From Hanleya hanleyi (Eukaryota; Mollusca; Polyplacophora; Lepidopleurida; Hanleyidae), in contig JAVTVY010020282.1 of the NCBI GenBank assembly GCA_036873755.1, positions 1 to 64,000 on the forward strand: DNA of 64,000 nt, in the 5' to 3' direction. The position numbers and the translations under genes were made by a program. This document shows, one piece after another, positions 7,798-18,469 of the stretch. Positions within the stretch are counted from its first letter, which is position 1, and each line of letters begins with the position of its first letter. The notes beneath the pieces were generated by a model, which saw only the letters and a list, made by a program, of their open reading frames with translations, made no database searches and was not told where the DNA came from.

Positions 7798-8964
7798 CTC
7801 CGCTGTCGAATTCAGTTGCATGCAGAACCGATATGCTGGCCTGTTCTCAACTCCAGAGATCGGTGTGTTATATATATATATGTTTGCTAAAGTTTGGAAG
7901 CAGGAGGTACATGCTTCATCAATAACTTCCCACCGATTCTCCAGCTATCACACACATCGTCGCGACATTTCCCATCGGTGACAGAAGAATGGGGAATAGA
8001 CACCGGCGCTAGTAGGGGCATTCACTATCCTACTTAACAGGAGCAGCAACGCAGATATCCTACAATTTTCTAATAAAGGGTCAGCTATACTACATGTATA
8101 ATGGACTATTGGCGACTCATACGGGTTGTCTCCTTCGTCTTATGTTAGGTTCGAACAAACAGTGATGGTGAGACCATTTACCCCGAACTCGTAATTAGCA
8201 CAAGCTCATCCCAGCTAAAACAGCCGCTGCCTGGGGTCTTACATAAAATACAGTTTCCAGGAGCATCCGCGAGATGAGATTGGTTGGGCTTATCACTGGG
8301 TAAATTCCCATTCAACACAGTACCAGTTTGTCAAATTATACAGCATGTTGTACGGTAGACAAGAGAAGAAAAAGCCCAAGGAAAATTGTGAAGTATATGA
8401 TAGGTGATAGGTGACAGGTTATACCATATTAGTAATGTTTAACCATCAGAAAACCTATGGAACAAATTTGTGGCTTAGGCCATCGTCGGTACAGTCTCAC
8501 CTTCTACAAGGAGCATGAGGAGGGATTACCCCTATTTGATGACGAGCGTTATGTGCTTACATGATGGCGTGTATACCTTGGCGTGCGACATCGCTGGATC
8601 TATATCAGTGTCTACTTTACGCTACCCAAAACTTATCACGACATATACGTACATATGACTAATATCAGAAGTGGACATCCACTTCTGCTAATATATATAA
8701 ATATCTGTACAGGCGGTGTTCTGTTCATACCTATAAATATGAATGCAGATCTTCGTTGTACGAACCAGTGCTTCCGCATTTTCACCCATGGATGAATGCG
8801 TCGTTGCACAGTAGCTCATGTTATGTATATGTCTGAGGATATCGTTACGAATAATATTGTCCTAAGCTTTTATGCCCAACATTGATCACGTCTATATACA
8901 TCTGGAAATGTAGTACATTCTTCTTTCTAGTTGGTTTCTAGTCTATAATAGCAATTGAGAGTGA

Positions 8965-9060
8965 ATATGATTTAACGTCGCTTTCAACTATATTCCAGTC
9001 ATATCATGACGTTTGTGTCCTATTCCTTTTCACAACCGGGAACCGTACGGGTAGGGTCAT
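8965..9060 (+). repeat. Degenerate SINE relic (GTGAATATGATTTAACGTCGC type)
   Basis: The phrase GAATATGATTTAACGTCGCT followed by ATTCCAG.CATATCA is shared with 16772 and 38520. It resembles a widespread molluscan SINE core (TTTACGCCGCTTTTAGCAAT type). Confidence 0.45.
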
Positions 9061-9514
9061 ATTCCTAATTAATACCGGGTAATTCTTTTATGGGCGACGG
9101 CAGAATATTGAATGTCGAATCTGACGCTGGTTATTGAAGCAACTGGAATTTTGAAGTGATCCTTTTGCCTTCTGTCCAGCAAATAACGAGGGTAAGACTT
9201 TCTCTAATACCCCACCTAGACGGGATCGTTGCTTGTGTGTCCACTAAGGGGTGCGGACAGTTCCACTCCGACAATTTCCCACACTTCCATCATTAACCCA
9301 GAATATAAAAATGTCATTTACAGTAGAAAATAAAACCCATAAACATACCCAATAATATCTTATTAATTAATTCAATAATATATAATTAATAAAGCGGGAG
9401 TGGGCCACTGACAGTCACTTTTCAATCACCCATCATTTGACTCTACAAAAAAGTCAATGTTCTCTTTATATGCTATTCAAGGCATGTACATGTTTGTTAT
9501 GCAAACATCCTAAA

Positions 9515-9690
9515 TAGAAAATTTTACAAGTAAATTTCTTGTTATTATGCTAAAGCTTACCTCACTTCCACTCTTTGCATTCCTTGTTCCACATGGAATT
9601 CTACTGAAGAATTCAAAATAGCACATATTCCAGCCTGCTGGTCACGCGCATGCTCACATCCATACTTGCTTCTTGTTCTGTCAAGCTACA
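9515..9690 (-). repeat. DIRS-2 left inverted terminal repeat
   Basis: CCTCACTTCCACTCTTTGCAT through CATACTTGCTTCTTGTTCTG is repeated inverted at 16195-16330 at about 85-90% identity by eye. The outermost about 35 bp are unique to this end. Confidence 0.8.
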
Positions 9691-9750
9691 CGATCAGCAA
9701 GTGTACCTTAGTGGGGACGGCGGGTGGGCATCACTGGAAGTGATGTATAT

Positions 9751-9829
9751 TTTAGCTTAATAAGAAATTTACTTGTAAAATTTTCTAGTTATTTGCGCTG
9801 AAAACTTACCTCACTTCCACTCTTTGCAT
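9751..9829 (-). repeat. DIRS-2 internal complementary region
   Basis: The left part is the complement of the left outer end (AAGAAATTTACTTGTAAAAT). It joins directly to the complement of the right outer end (AGTTATTTGCGCTGAAAAC). This is the hallmark of DIRS elements. Confidence 0.8.
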
Positions 9830-10553
9830 AGAATGCCACAGAAAGAATGGCGGGAAAACTGATACAATCCGTGGAAAGCGATGAAAGTGAGCAGTGTGAC
9901 TGGTCAGAGTAGAAATCAAAGATCTTCTACCTCGCTGAGGATCCATGAAATCCTACGACAGTAGTAACATATATGTTACCCTGTGGTTTATAGGTAACCA
10001 CTGCCGCTACTCTGACTTCAAGGTAGAGTCGCATACATGACCCCCCTTCGAAAGGGAACGAAAGGAAAAACACTCACCATAAAACAGGTAATATGTTCGT
10101 CCGATCTGTATCTTGCTATCGTGGTGACCTCGGTCCCATAGATACCCCTGTGCTGTTACTAGGGGCCCGATGGAGTAGTGGTCGTCACATATTAATGTCA
10201 TGTCACGGAGGCAGAAGGATGTACTCGACCTCCAGAAGCACGCCCTGATAATATCAGTCACCGATCTATTAGTCCACAAAGGCCATGATGCCGCTAGCGT
10301 CCTAATCTCGTGACCCGAAACGTTTACAAGCGCGGCTTGTCTATCCGTGGAGTACGCTAGTCGAATCGTATTCTTGAACGAACTTGATATAATATTTTTG
10401 CTTATTTCTTGTGTGGCTTTAGGATCGAACAGGATAAACAGAAACCTCTTACCTGCCCTACGATCTTCAGTACGATTCAGGTAACACACAAGTGCTCGAG
10501 CCGGACACATTAACATGTCAGATTCCAGACCAGACGAAAGGAAATCAGATAAC

Positions 10554-10879
10554 TACAACACATATAAGGGAAGTGGGAAGAGGTGCCGACATACTGACTG
10601 CGTCACATGACTTCACAGAATAGTCTTTTGGTTAACCTATTCTAAAGCACATACCAAGAATCTAACGATTCGTGATATGTGTTGTATCTCAGGTACGCTT
10701 TTATTGTACCTGTTCATGTGGCAACTTGGATGATATGACCACACGGCCCCTAGCACCGGCATAAGCGGTATTAGATACAAATCTAGAGAGCTATGATGGA
10801 AATGCTCTGACAACTCGTATACTGGTAATTGGTGAGCTGTTTCGCTGGGACAACTCGTACATTGGAGACTGGTGAGCTG
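10554..10879 (-). repeat. 325-bp insertion in DIRS-2 recombinase, copy a
   Basis: Shares over 90% by eye with 11409-11732 in the same orientation. In the recombinase-sense direction it starts CTCACCA and has two about 40-bp sub-repeats ending ACGAGTTGTC. It continues through ATACAACACATAT, the palindrome GAATCGTTAGATTC and GGTATGTGCTTTAG, and ends ATATGTGTTGTA. The 12-bp ends of its last about 130 bp are inverted (TACAACACATAT). Class unknown. Confidence 0.65.
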
Positions 10880-11408
10880 TATCGTCGTCAGATGTAAATG
10901 ACGGCATTTATGACGGAATTGTGAACTCTCAAGATATGGTGTCGTAGACAGCTTGATTCCTGGCCACAAACTCAGGAACTGTTGAGAGAATGAATCTGCT
11001 CCAGTTGCTAGTGTGTCTGACGTTCCTTCTATCGAGCGCATGCAGCTCTGACACACGAGCTGCCGATGCTAGAGTCAACAAAAACGAAGTTTTATAAGAT
11101 AACATTTTGATATCAATTGACTCAATTGGCTCGAAAGGTGCCTCCCCTAATTGTCGAACTTCGGCAACTCCGGGGTGACCGACTGACCCGAAATCTTGAA
11201 CGATTTTGTAAGTGCAGTCAAATTCGGATCAGTCGAAGGATTAATCTCAGTACCTAGAAGAATAGGCTGAGCGATGGCTGCTCTGTAACCGTCTACTGTA
11301 GCAGGTACCAATCCCCTATCCTGGAACAGGTACAATATGAACTCTGCTACTTGAGGAATAGTGGCTCTAGATGAATTGATATCCCTCTCTCCACATCAAA
11401 CATCAAAT

Positions 11409-11732
11409 TACAACACATATAAGGGATGTGGCAAGAGATGACGACATACTGACAGAGTCACATGACCTCACAGTATAGTCTTTCGGTTAACCTATTCTAA
11501 AGCACATACCAAGAATCTAACGATTCACGATATGTGTTGTATCTCAGGTACGCTTTTATTGTACCTGTTTATGTGGCAACTTGGATGATATGACCACACG
11601 GCCCCTAGCACCGGCATAAGCGGTATTATATACAAATCTAGAGAGCTATGATGGAAATGCTCTGACAACTCGTATATTGGTAATTGGTGAGCTGTTTCGC
11701 TGTGACAACTCATATACTGGAGATTGGTGAGC
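11409..11732 (-). repeat. 325-bp insertion in DIRS-2 recombinase, copy b
   Basis: Splits the recombinase just after QSKW; coding sequence resumes at 11396 (REDINSSRAT-like stretch). Same element and orientation as copy a. The host frames on both sides match the intact element once the insertion is ignored, with a few codons lost. Confidence 0.65.
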
Positions 11733-11937
11733 CCACTTTGACTGGTATACAGCGAAAGAGGGCGGTCGAATCGATTGTACCATTCGGCGCCCAACTTCCG
11801 CAGAAAATCCCGCCTGCGTAAAGTGTCCTTTGAGCACTTGCAAACGTGGTAGTGGAACAGCTCTGGCTGGCTGTGGAATATCGACGTTCCGGGTTGACAT
11901 AATAGGTTGCGCCAAACAGGAAGTCGTCTCGGTACAT

Positions 11938-13690
11938 CTACCAACGATCCAGCAAGTCCGGGAACCACGGCCTTGCTGGCCACCACAGAACAATTAGGTA
12001 TACGACACAAGTGTGTTCGTGGATCTTCCGGAGAACCTTCGCTAGGATAGCTGGAGGAGGGAACGCATATGCTACCATGCCTGACCAGTCCTGCGATAGG
12101 GCGTCCACTGCGTATGCCAACGGTTCCGGGACCGGAGACATGAACAGAGGCAGTAGATTGTTGCGCCGAGTGGCGAACAGATCTATGTGTGACATCTCCC
12201 AGACATGAGCTATCTGTTTTAGTATGACTGATTGAAGTTGCCACTCTGTGGGAATTATCTGATTCCGTCGTGAAAGCGAGTCCGCTAAGACATTCAGAAC
12301 TCCCGGGATGTGCCTGGCCAATACTGATATCTTCTGGTCTCAACACAGACCGAAAAAGATTTCCGCTTGGCTTTGTAATTGCGGAGATCTCGTCCCCCCC
12401 ACCCCTCCCCTGCTTGTTGATGTAGGACCCGACTGATGTGTTGTCCGTAGCAACCAGCAGGTTCTTGTCGGTCAATACGCTCACCCACGTGCGGATGGCA
12501 TGTGTCACTGCCATAAACTCCAACACGTTTATATGGTACGAGCGTTCCTCGATTGTCCATAACCCGGATATCGACTTGGACTCGAGGTGGGCTCCCCATC
12601 CTTCCATAGATGCGTCCCTGAACATGTGATGCGACGGACGAAACGGAAGTAGGGACACACCCGGCATAACGTTGAGTCGATCCAGCCACCACTGGAGGCA
12701 TTGTTTGGCAAGAGACGTGACAGGTATCCACGGGTTCGACCCATTGTTGATTGAGAAATATCATCAAGGGACGAAGCTGCAGTCGAAGCTGCAGTCGTCC
12801 TCTTGGTGTTACGTCCTGTGCTGACGTCCAGAGGCTGACTATCGCAGCAAAGAGTAAAGCCCTGGCTTGAGATAACTTGAGGAACCGGGGTATCTTCGTC
12901 GTTATCTTTTGCCAACGATCTTCCGGGGGTTTGGCGAGAGCTAACAGCGTATAGAATTCCATCCCCAGAAAATTGCGCCTTTGCGACGGAGTCAGTTCTG
13001 AATTCCCTCCGTGTGGGATGTATCCCAGGGATGTCAGTATCCTTTAGACAAACTGCGTGTCTAGGATTAACTGCTCGTTGCAGGCATTCCTTAGCAGTGA
13101 GTCGTCGATATAAAAGTGGTACTTGATACCTAGAGTGTGCAGGAATAGTGCCACTGGTGTAAACACTCGAGTCAACACACAAGGAGAAGTTGAAAGGCAG
13201 AACGGAAGTACTTGAATTTGGAAGCGTCGTTTGCCGACCATGAATCTTAAGTACTTCCTGTCCTCTGGATGTATCGGGATATGAAGGTATGCATCCCTTA
13301 AATCCAGAGAAGTCAGCCATTCCCCCTGCTTGAGCACCGACCGAATTGACCGGAAAGACTCCATGCGGGAGTGTGGCGGTGGAGTAAGGTAGTCCTTGTT
13401 GAGGCGCTTGAGGTTGATAACCATGCGCATCTCGGAAGTGTCTTTCTTCGGGACCAAAAAGATCGGCGAACAGAACCTGGGTGTTTTGTCCCAAACTGGA
13501 AGTTCTATGACAGACGCCTTCTCTATCAACTTGTCCACAGAGGATTGTATTGCTCATAGATGAACCGCTCGTAAAAGTATACGAGACGGAAGGGGAACTG
13601 CAGTCAAGGGAGGAATCATGTCGAACGATAGGCGATAACCGTATCTGAGTTCGAATGACCCACAATTCCGCCCGGATAATTGTTCAGTTG
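11938..13690 (-). pseudogene. DIRS-2 reverse transcriptase, RNase H and methylase-like domains, broken
   Basis: RT fragment at 13044-13538: [39 protein letters not shown], and the active-site motif YIDDSLL. RNase H at about 12250-12650: DASMEGWGAHL, NVLEFMAVTHA, LVATDNTSVGSYIN, ADSLSR. The DIRS-specific methylase-like (DAM) domain at about 11938-12235: HIDLFATRRNN, DALSQDWSGMVAYAFPP, WWPARPWFPDL. The pieces lie in three frames, so several indels have accumulated. RT residues such as YIDD are conserved, so decay followed a functional past. Confidence 0.8.
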
Positions 13691-13699
13691 CGCCAAAAC

Positions 13700-16010
13700 A
13701 ACTGAAGCCTTCCCCCAACCGGAAGGTCTTGTTGTGGCGAGACTGGAAACGATATGTTTCAGTGTTCCCGCCATACCGGAAGCCACCCGGTATGGCCCGA
13801 AACATCACGTATCCTTCTTTGACTGCTTGCGTTTCCCCTTACTCCCCTTCTTATTACTCCAGCCCGATAACTTGGAGTCGTCAGAAGCGGAAGCTTGGCT
13901 TAGCTGTTGGCCAGATACACCCTTAGTAGGCTTTGAACCGGAAGCCAGGGTTTTCTTCGCCTTCTTCGTCTTTGGACCCAACCCGGAAGCTGCAGGTCTC
14001 CTAGGCGAAGCACCGGAAGCCACGGACCGGTCATGTTCAATTCGAATCATTTCAGGTCTGACCTCGGCCACAGCATCACCAAACAGTAAAGAGGATGCTG
14101 TCGATGTTTCTCACAAACTTCTCTTTACAGCTTCCGGTGTGTACTCATGCATAAAAGGAATGTAGGCCCTTCTCCTTAAATACACAAGCATAGAAGACAT
14201 ATAGGCATTGTGTACCAGTAAGTCTTCTACAGCACCGGAAGCTATCTTCTGGTAGTCAAGAACAAGGCTAATACCCTCCTGTAATTGTTCCTGACTCTCC
14301 GCGCCCGCCAACGAAAACAGTCCATACTTAATGGCTTTAAGAAACCAGTCCAGATGGTTCGTAATCGCTACTCCTTGACGAACTGTTTCCTCAAGTGTCG
14401 CAGTCTGCTTGTTCGTAAAGGGAACATCCGGATTACTAGGCATTTTCGTATTTGGACACAACTACGAAAAATCGTCGTTCACCTCTGCAGACCGGAAGCT
14501 GAGTGGTGATTCATGTACGCTGTACGATCGTATATTCGGCTTCTGCACTGGAAACGGACCAGAAGATCCTGCAGGGCGGAAGCGAGCACTTGGTCGTAGC
14601 CTGACTGCCCCTTCCTCCTGCGTAGCGAGCTCTGCTAACGTTCTGTGGAACAAATCGCATACAGAGTGGATAGCAGTTGAGGCCGGAAGTGTCTGTTCCC
14701 GCCTCGTAACACGAGTTGACTCTTCCGATTCAGTTTCAATATCCCCCGCATGTGGGACCGCAAGCTGCATATTCGGAATTAAGTCATAGATACCCGCATT
14801 TAAATCATAGTATTTGCGTGCATCCGGATCAGCATTGGTAGGTTCGTTATATTCGGAGCTACTATCCACTTCCATATCATCCGGGGCTTCCTGCCAGCGA
14901 GGAGTCTTTGAAGGGATAAACCCCGTCAAATTTGCTTCCGGTTTGTTAAACTGGTCAGCAAATTACGGAAGCGGTGAAACACCGACCGAAATTTGACTGG
15001 TCATCATCTCTCTCAGTTCCTTCATCTCCTTCCGCTGCTGTTCCATTCCGAGAAGAATGGCAGCCAGGGTAGGATCCGTAACTTAAGAGTAAACCGGAAG
15101 CTGGGCCTGACGGGGGGTGTTCACACTCTGGAACCTTACGTATGGCCGCGAGCACGGCCACTGTAATGGTCGGTGAACTGGTACTTGAGGTCGTAGACCG
15201 GAAGCTCGGACAAGAGAGTGCATCGTTCTAAGCAAACCCGATCTCGTACAGCGAATACGACCGGAAGCAGATACTTGTGCCAAGCCGTGCAAGGGCTGGT
15301 ACTTTCTCGCGACCGGATGCCACATAATTTGACCTACTTGAGAAGAGTTTTGATACTGCGTCTCAGAGGCAGGCAAACAGTTTGGCATATTATAGGTACC
15401 TGTATACATACCCAAACTCTGGCTCGTAGTCATCAACGTCTCGGCAGGGGGACGAGTAGGGCCACCAGAGAAACAGGAAGCAGCCTGGAGAAAGTTAGAC
15501 GAACCAGTCGTTACTATGTTAGTATTGGTTAGTGAACGACCGGAAAGTCCAGGCCTCAACGGGGTTGAGGATGGCAATCTCACAAGCCCGGGTCCAAATG
15601 AAAAGTTGACATTAGGCGCCTCCATAGATTTACCCAAGTTCTCGTAATCATAAGTTATTACCGATTGACAGATCGGCAATGACTGGCTCTCCGACACCGA
15701 GCCTGGACACGTTACCGATTTCCCGTCCTTGTCGTCTACAGGCGTCCGCTCGATAGGAAGTTCGACGTCCACTGTCATAGATGTGCCGGACTGGCGCATC
15801 AACAAGCCTCCTAGTATCCTCGGTCCCGCTAGAACGAGGAGACATAGCTTCACAGAATCGACGACATTTAGAGACAACTGAGCATTATCAAAACAGGCCA
15901 GAGTCCCCGTAATATATGCTTGAAATAGATTCGGGGCCCAAACAATACACTCGTCACACGCACTGTCCAAGGTACATAGAACTCCCTGGCGGGCATGTTG
16001 AATGCAAGTC
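13700..16010 (-). pseudogene. DIRS-2 Gag-like region, broken
   Basis: The start region near 15930-16010 encodes a Cys-rich stretch (CTLDSACDECIVW) matching the intact Gag N-terminus (TCAECVLW). Further frames at 15083-15970, 14462-14929, 14111-14461 (LFSLAGAESQEQ, AYMSSMLVYLRRRAYI) and 13805-14071 (Lys/Ser/Ala-rich C-terminus, likely nucleic-acid binding) follow. The stretch is unusually dense in the motif CCGGAAGC/T. Confidence 0.7.
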
Positions 16011-16194
16011 GTATACGGGCTTAGTGCCGCCGCATGAAGAACATGACATTTGAGACGCCATACTGCTTAATAATCGTAAAGAATACTTCCCAAAGGACTT
16101 TTTGAAGAATATCAGCCGTTGTAAGGTAATCCGACGGTGATTTTGCTAGAAATTCAACGATTTTCACGGAGCTAGACAAAATGGCTTCTTGAGC

Positions 16195-16349
16195 TACAGT
16201 GCTGCAGAACAAGAAGGAAGTATGGGTGTGAGCATGCACGTGACTAGCAGGCTGGGATATGTGCTATTTTGAATTCTTCAGTGAGATTCTATGTGGAACT
16301 AGGAATGCAAAGAGTGGAAGTGAGGAAAGTTTTCAGCGTAAAATAACTA
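16195..16349 (+). repeat. DIRS-2 right inverted terminal repeat
   Basis: Inverted match of 9550-9690, ending TTTTCAGCGTAAAATAACTA, whose complement is found in the internal complementary region. Confidence 0.8.
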
Positions 16350-16509
16350 CACCTCTTATAATATGCAAAAGAAATATCAAATGTCTTATATATGAATATT
16401 CGTACTGCATTTGTCATTCACCATGTGGACTATATTATCATTAAACATTATCTGAAATATAATAATGAACAATATAAATATTCTTAGCTTTTTTCTTCGG
16501 AAAATATTG

Positions 16510-16590
16510 TGGGTTAAAGTCGAAGTGGGGAATTGTCCGAGTGGGGAAATGTCCGATTGGTGAAATGCCGGAGTGGGGAACTGTCCTAGA
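16510..16590 (+). repeat. 16-bp minisatellite flanking DIRS-2
   Basis: Four imperfect copies of GAGTGGGGAAATGTCC. The preceding GGGTTAAAG and this array are mirrored, inverted, on the other side of DIRS-2 at about 9235-9305 (GACAATTTCCCACACTTCC, TTAACCCA). DIRS-2 therefore probably sits inside an older inverted-repeat element. Confidence 0.5.
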
Positions 16591-16771
16591 TCCGTCAGCC
16601 TTTGACTTTCAACTCTTTAACAGGGAGCTATAATGTGTAATCTGTCTATATGGGTAGATTCGTCTTTCATACAACTGGTTTCAGTGTCTGTCGATTGGAT
16701 TATCTAATATAATGAGGACGTATTTAAGTTGACATGTATTAGATATTTTGTTTAGGCTCATAATGGTTGAG

Positions 16772-16945
16772 TGCGTGAATATAATTTAACGTCGCTTTCC
16801 ACAACATTTCAGCTATATCGCGACGAACCAACCAAGCATCACCCAGCCAAGTTGCGTTCCTGCTACTTCAATACGCGTGGGAGAGGGTTGAACCCAAGTT
16901 CCACGATGTTCAAGTTCAAAGGTATCACACATCACTGTCCAATGG
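16772..16945 (+). repeat. SINE relic
   Basis: GTGAATATAATTTAACGTCG then TTTCAGCTATATCGCGACGA; same family as 8965 and 38515. A GGGTTGAACCC near 16893 could be the remains of a tRNA-like B box region. Confidence 0.45.
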
Positions 16946-17130
16946 AAAGGTTAATCACATTATTTAATGTATTTTTCGGGATACCATTGAATGTAGTAAC
17001 AAAGAAGGTAAGGTCAGCTGGACAAGAGCCGTTCCTTCTTTTCGCCATCCGAGAAGATGTTCTAATGCAGAGGCTATTGGTGCAGTGATTTGCACCAGAT
17101 ATTAATTTTCAAGCATTTTTGGCAATTATG

Positions 17131-17466
17131 TGCTGATAGCAAAATACTAACGTAGCGTGCAAGATCTATGGCGCTACGTTTCGTAACTTGTGTCTAATTC
17201 CGCTTAACCCGGGGCTAGGGGCCGTATGAACCCATGTACTTCAAGAACCTCATGGTACTCATATGAACAGTCACAATCAAAGCGTGACTGAGATACATCA
17301 TTCTTTAGATGACGACTTTACAACGAATATTATGGATTAAGAATACTGATCAGCGATACGGATTTGATAGTTTTGGAACATCATGATGTCTTGCCGGCAT
17401 CATTGAAAACTGTTGACCGCTTCTCTCTTGCAGGAAACAAGCCTATGTTTTTGTATACTACGATTG
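17131..17466 (+). repeat. 335-bp dispersed repeat, copy 1
   Basis: Direct repeat of 22037-22367 (ATAGCAAAATACTAACGTAG through TTTTTGTATACTACGATT), over 90% identical by eye. No coding content or clear termini. Confidence 0.7.
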
Positions 17467-17767
17467 TCTTTTTGAATTTGGTGCTAATACTGTTATATGG
17501 AACAGGGCTTTGGATTATGGACGCGGATAGTATCTAATGGACGACGGCTGGATTATGAATGACGGACTAGACGCTTGTAATTGCTGCACACCCGTTGGAC
17601 CGCTGACAGCTATGGCAAAAGGAAATAGTACTCAACTTTCACTTTAGTTTGTAACAATTCTTCATCAATGTTGCAGTTTGATCGCCCCCATGTATGTGCA
17701 ACAATATCAGTCATTGTAACATGTAATGTTAAGTTTTGGAGAGCCAAGAGGAGATAGTATTTTTTGA

Positions 17768-18469
17768 TATCTCCTGTTGGCTCCGAGGACAAAATGGAAT
17801 AAATAATCGTATTCGCCCAGCACGTGATACCTTGGTACGATTAATATATACCGTAAGAGCTCGAACGGGACACATCAAGTTATCCGCTTCGAGACCAGAG
17901 AACAAGAAATCCGCTAAAGCGGGAACCTTAAATTCCCTAGAAGTACTATCGTACAAGGATTGGTTCTTAGCCACGAATTCCGGTATAGTGGGCATCATTA
18001 CATAAGACCACCTAGAATCGTGTCTAACTTCTCTAATGTCCAGAGCATGCAACTCAGACACTCTGGCCGCTGACGCTAATGCCAATAAAAACGCAGTTTT
18101 ATAGGACAAAAACTTCAATTCGACGGTGGCTATAGGCTCAAACGGAGGTTCAGAAAGTCTCCGCAGAACTAGCCCCAAATCCCATTTTGGAAGTTCCGGT
18201 ACAACGGCTTGTCTATCAATCCTAAACGACCTAACTAGGGACGTTAAATTAGGATCAGAAGCAGGATTAATACCAGACAAGGCAGCTCTGTAATCATCAA
18301 CAGTTGATGGGGTCAAGCCCTTATCCTTCAACAGATATAAGAGGAAGTCTGCTATCTGTTGAACAGAGGCATTACTGGCATCAATGTTTCTTCCAAAACA
18401 CCACTCTTGGAAGATCTTCCACTTTCCTTGATAGCATGCGGAAGTGGAGCTTCGAGTGGAAGCAGCCAT
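17768..18469 (-). pseudogene. DIRS-3 tyrosine recombinase, C-terminally truncated
   Basis: An open frame from ATG 18467-18469 gives the N-terminal SAM-like domain and part of the catalytic domain: [65 protein letters not shown] (first catalytic Arg), EFVAKNQSLYD, CPVRALTVYINRTK, EISKNTISSWLSKT. It stops there, where the intact element continues to HEIR and the catalytic Tyr. It cannot be an active recombinase. This reading frame is long and clean, so loss was recent or selection persisted for a time. Confidence 0.75.

Larger units (their letters stand above)
6979..9514. other. Gene-poor flanking DNA
   Basis: No convincing gene. Apart from the hairpin at 7364-7797 and a SINE relic near 8968-9030, I see only unique, partly AT-rich sequence (9300-9400 is very AT-rich). 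Confidence 0.4.
10020..11850 (-). pseudogene. DIRS-2 tyrosine recombinase, broken
   Basis: Fragments align with the intact recombinase at 40966-43776. The N-terminal part at about 11737-11850 has VYQSKWA. The middle part at 11147-11396 has DRGLVPATVDGYRAAI and PELPKFDN. The core at 10907-11107 has PFEPIES, SYKTSFLL and [13 protein letters not shown] with the first catalytic Arg. The C-terminal part at 10103-10550 has CPARAL, GHEIRTLAASW and SFCLRDM. There are in-frame stops near 10925, a short deletion after PELPKF, and two inserted repeats. The catalytic Tyr position reads Cys (TGC) in FCLRDM where the intact copy has FYLRDM, so this copy could not form the DNA-recombinase bond. Confidence 0.8.
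9515..16349 (-). mobile_element. DIRS-2: decayed full-length DIRS-type retroelement
   Basis: Inverted terminal repeats (9550-9690 and 16195-16330), an internal complementary region (9751-9829), and relics of Gag, RT/RNase H/methylase-like and tyrosine recombinase in the correct order on the minus strand. All frames are broken. Termini were placed from the internal complementary region: TAGAAAATTTTAC at the left, AAAATAACTA at the right. Two 325-bp insertions interrupt the recombinase. Confidence 0.85.
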
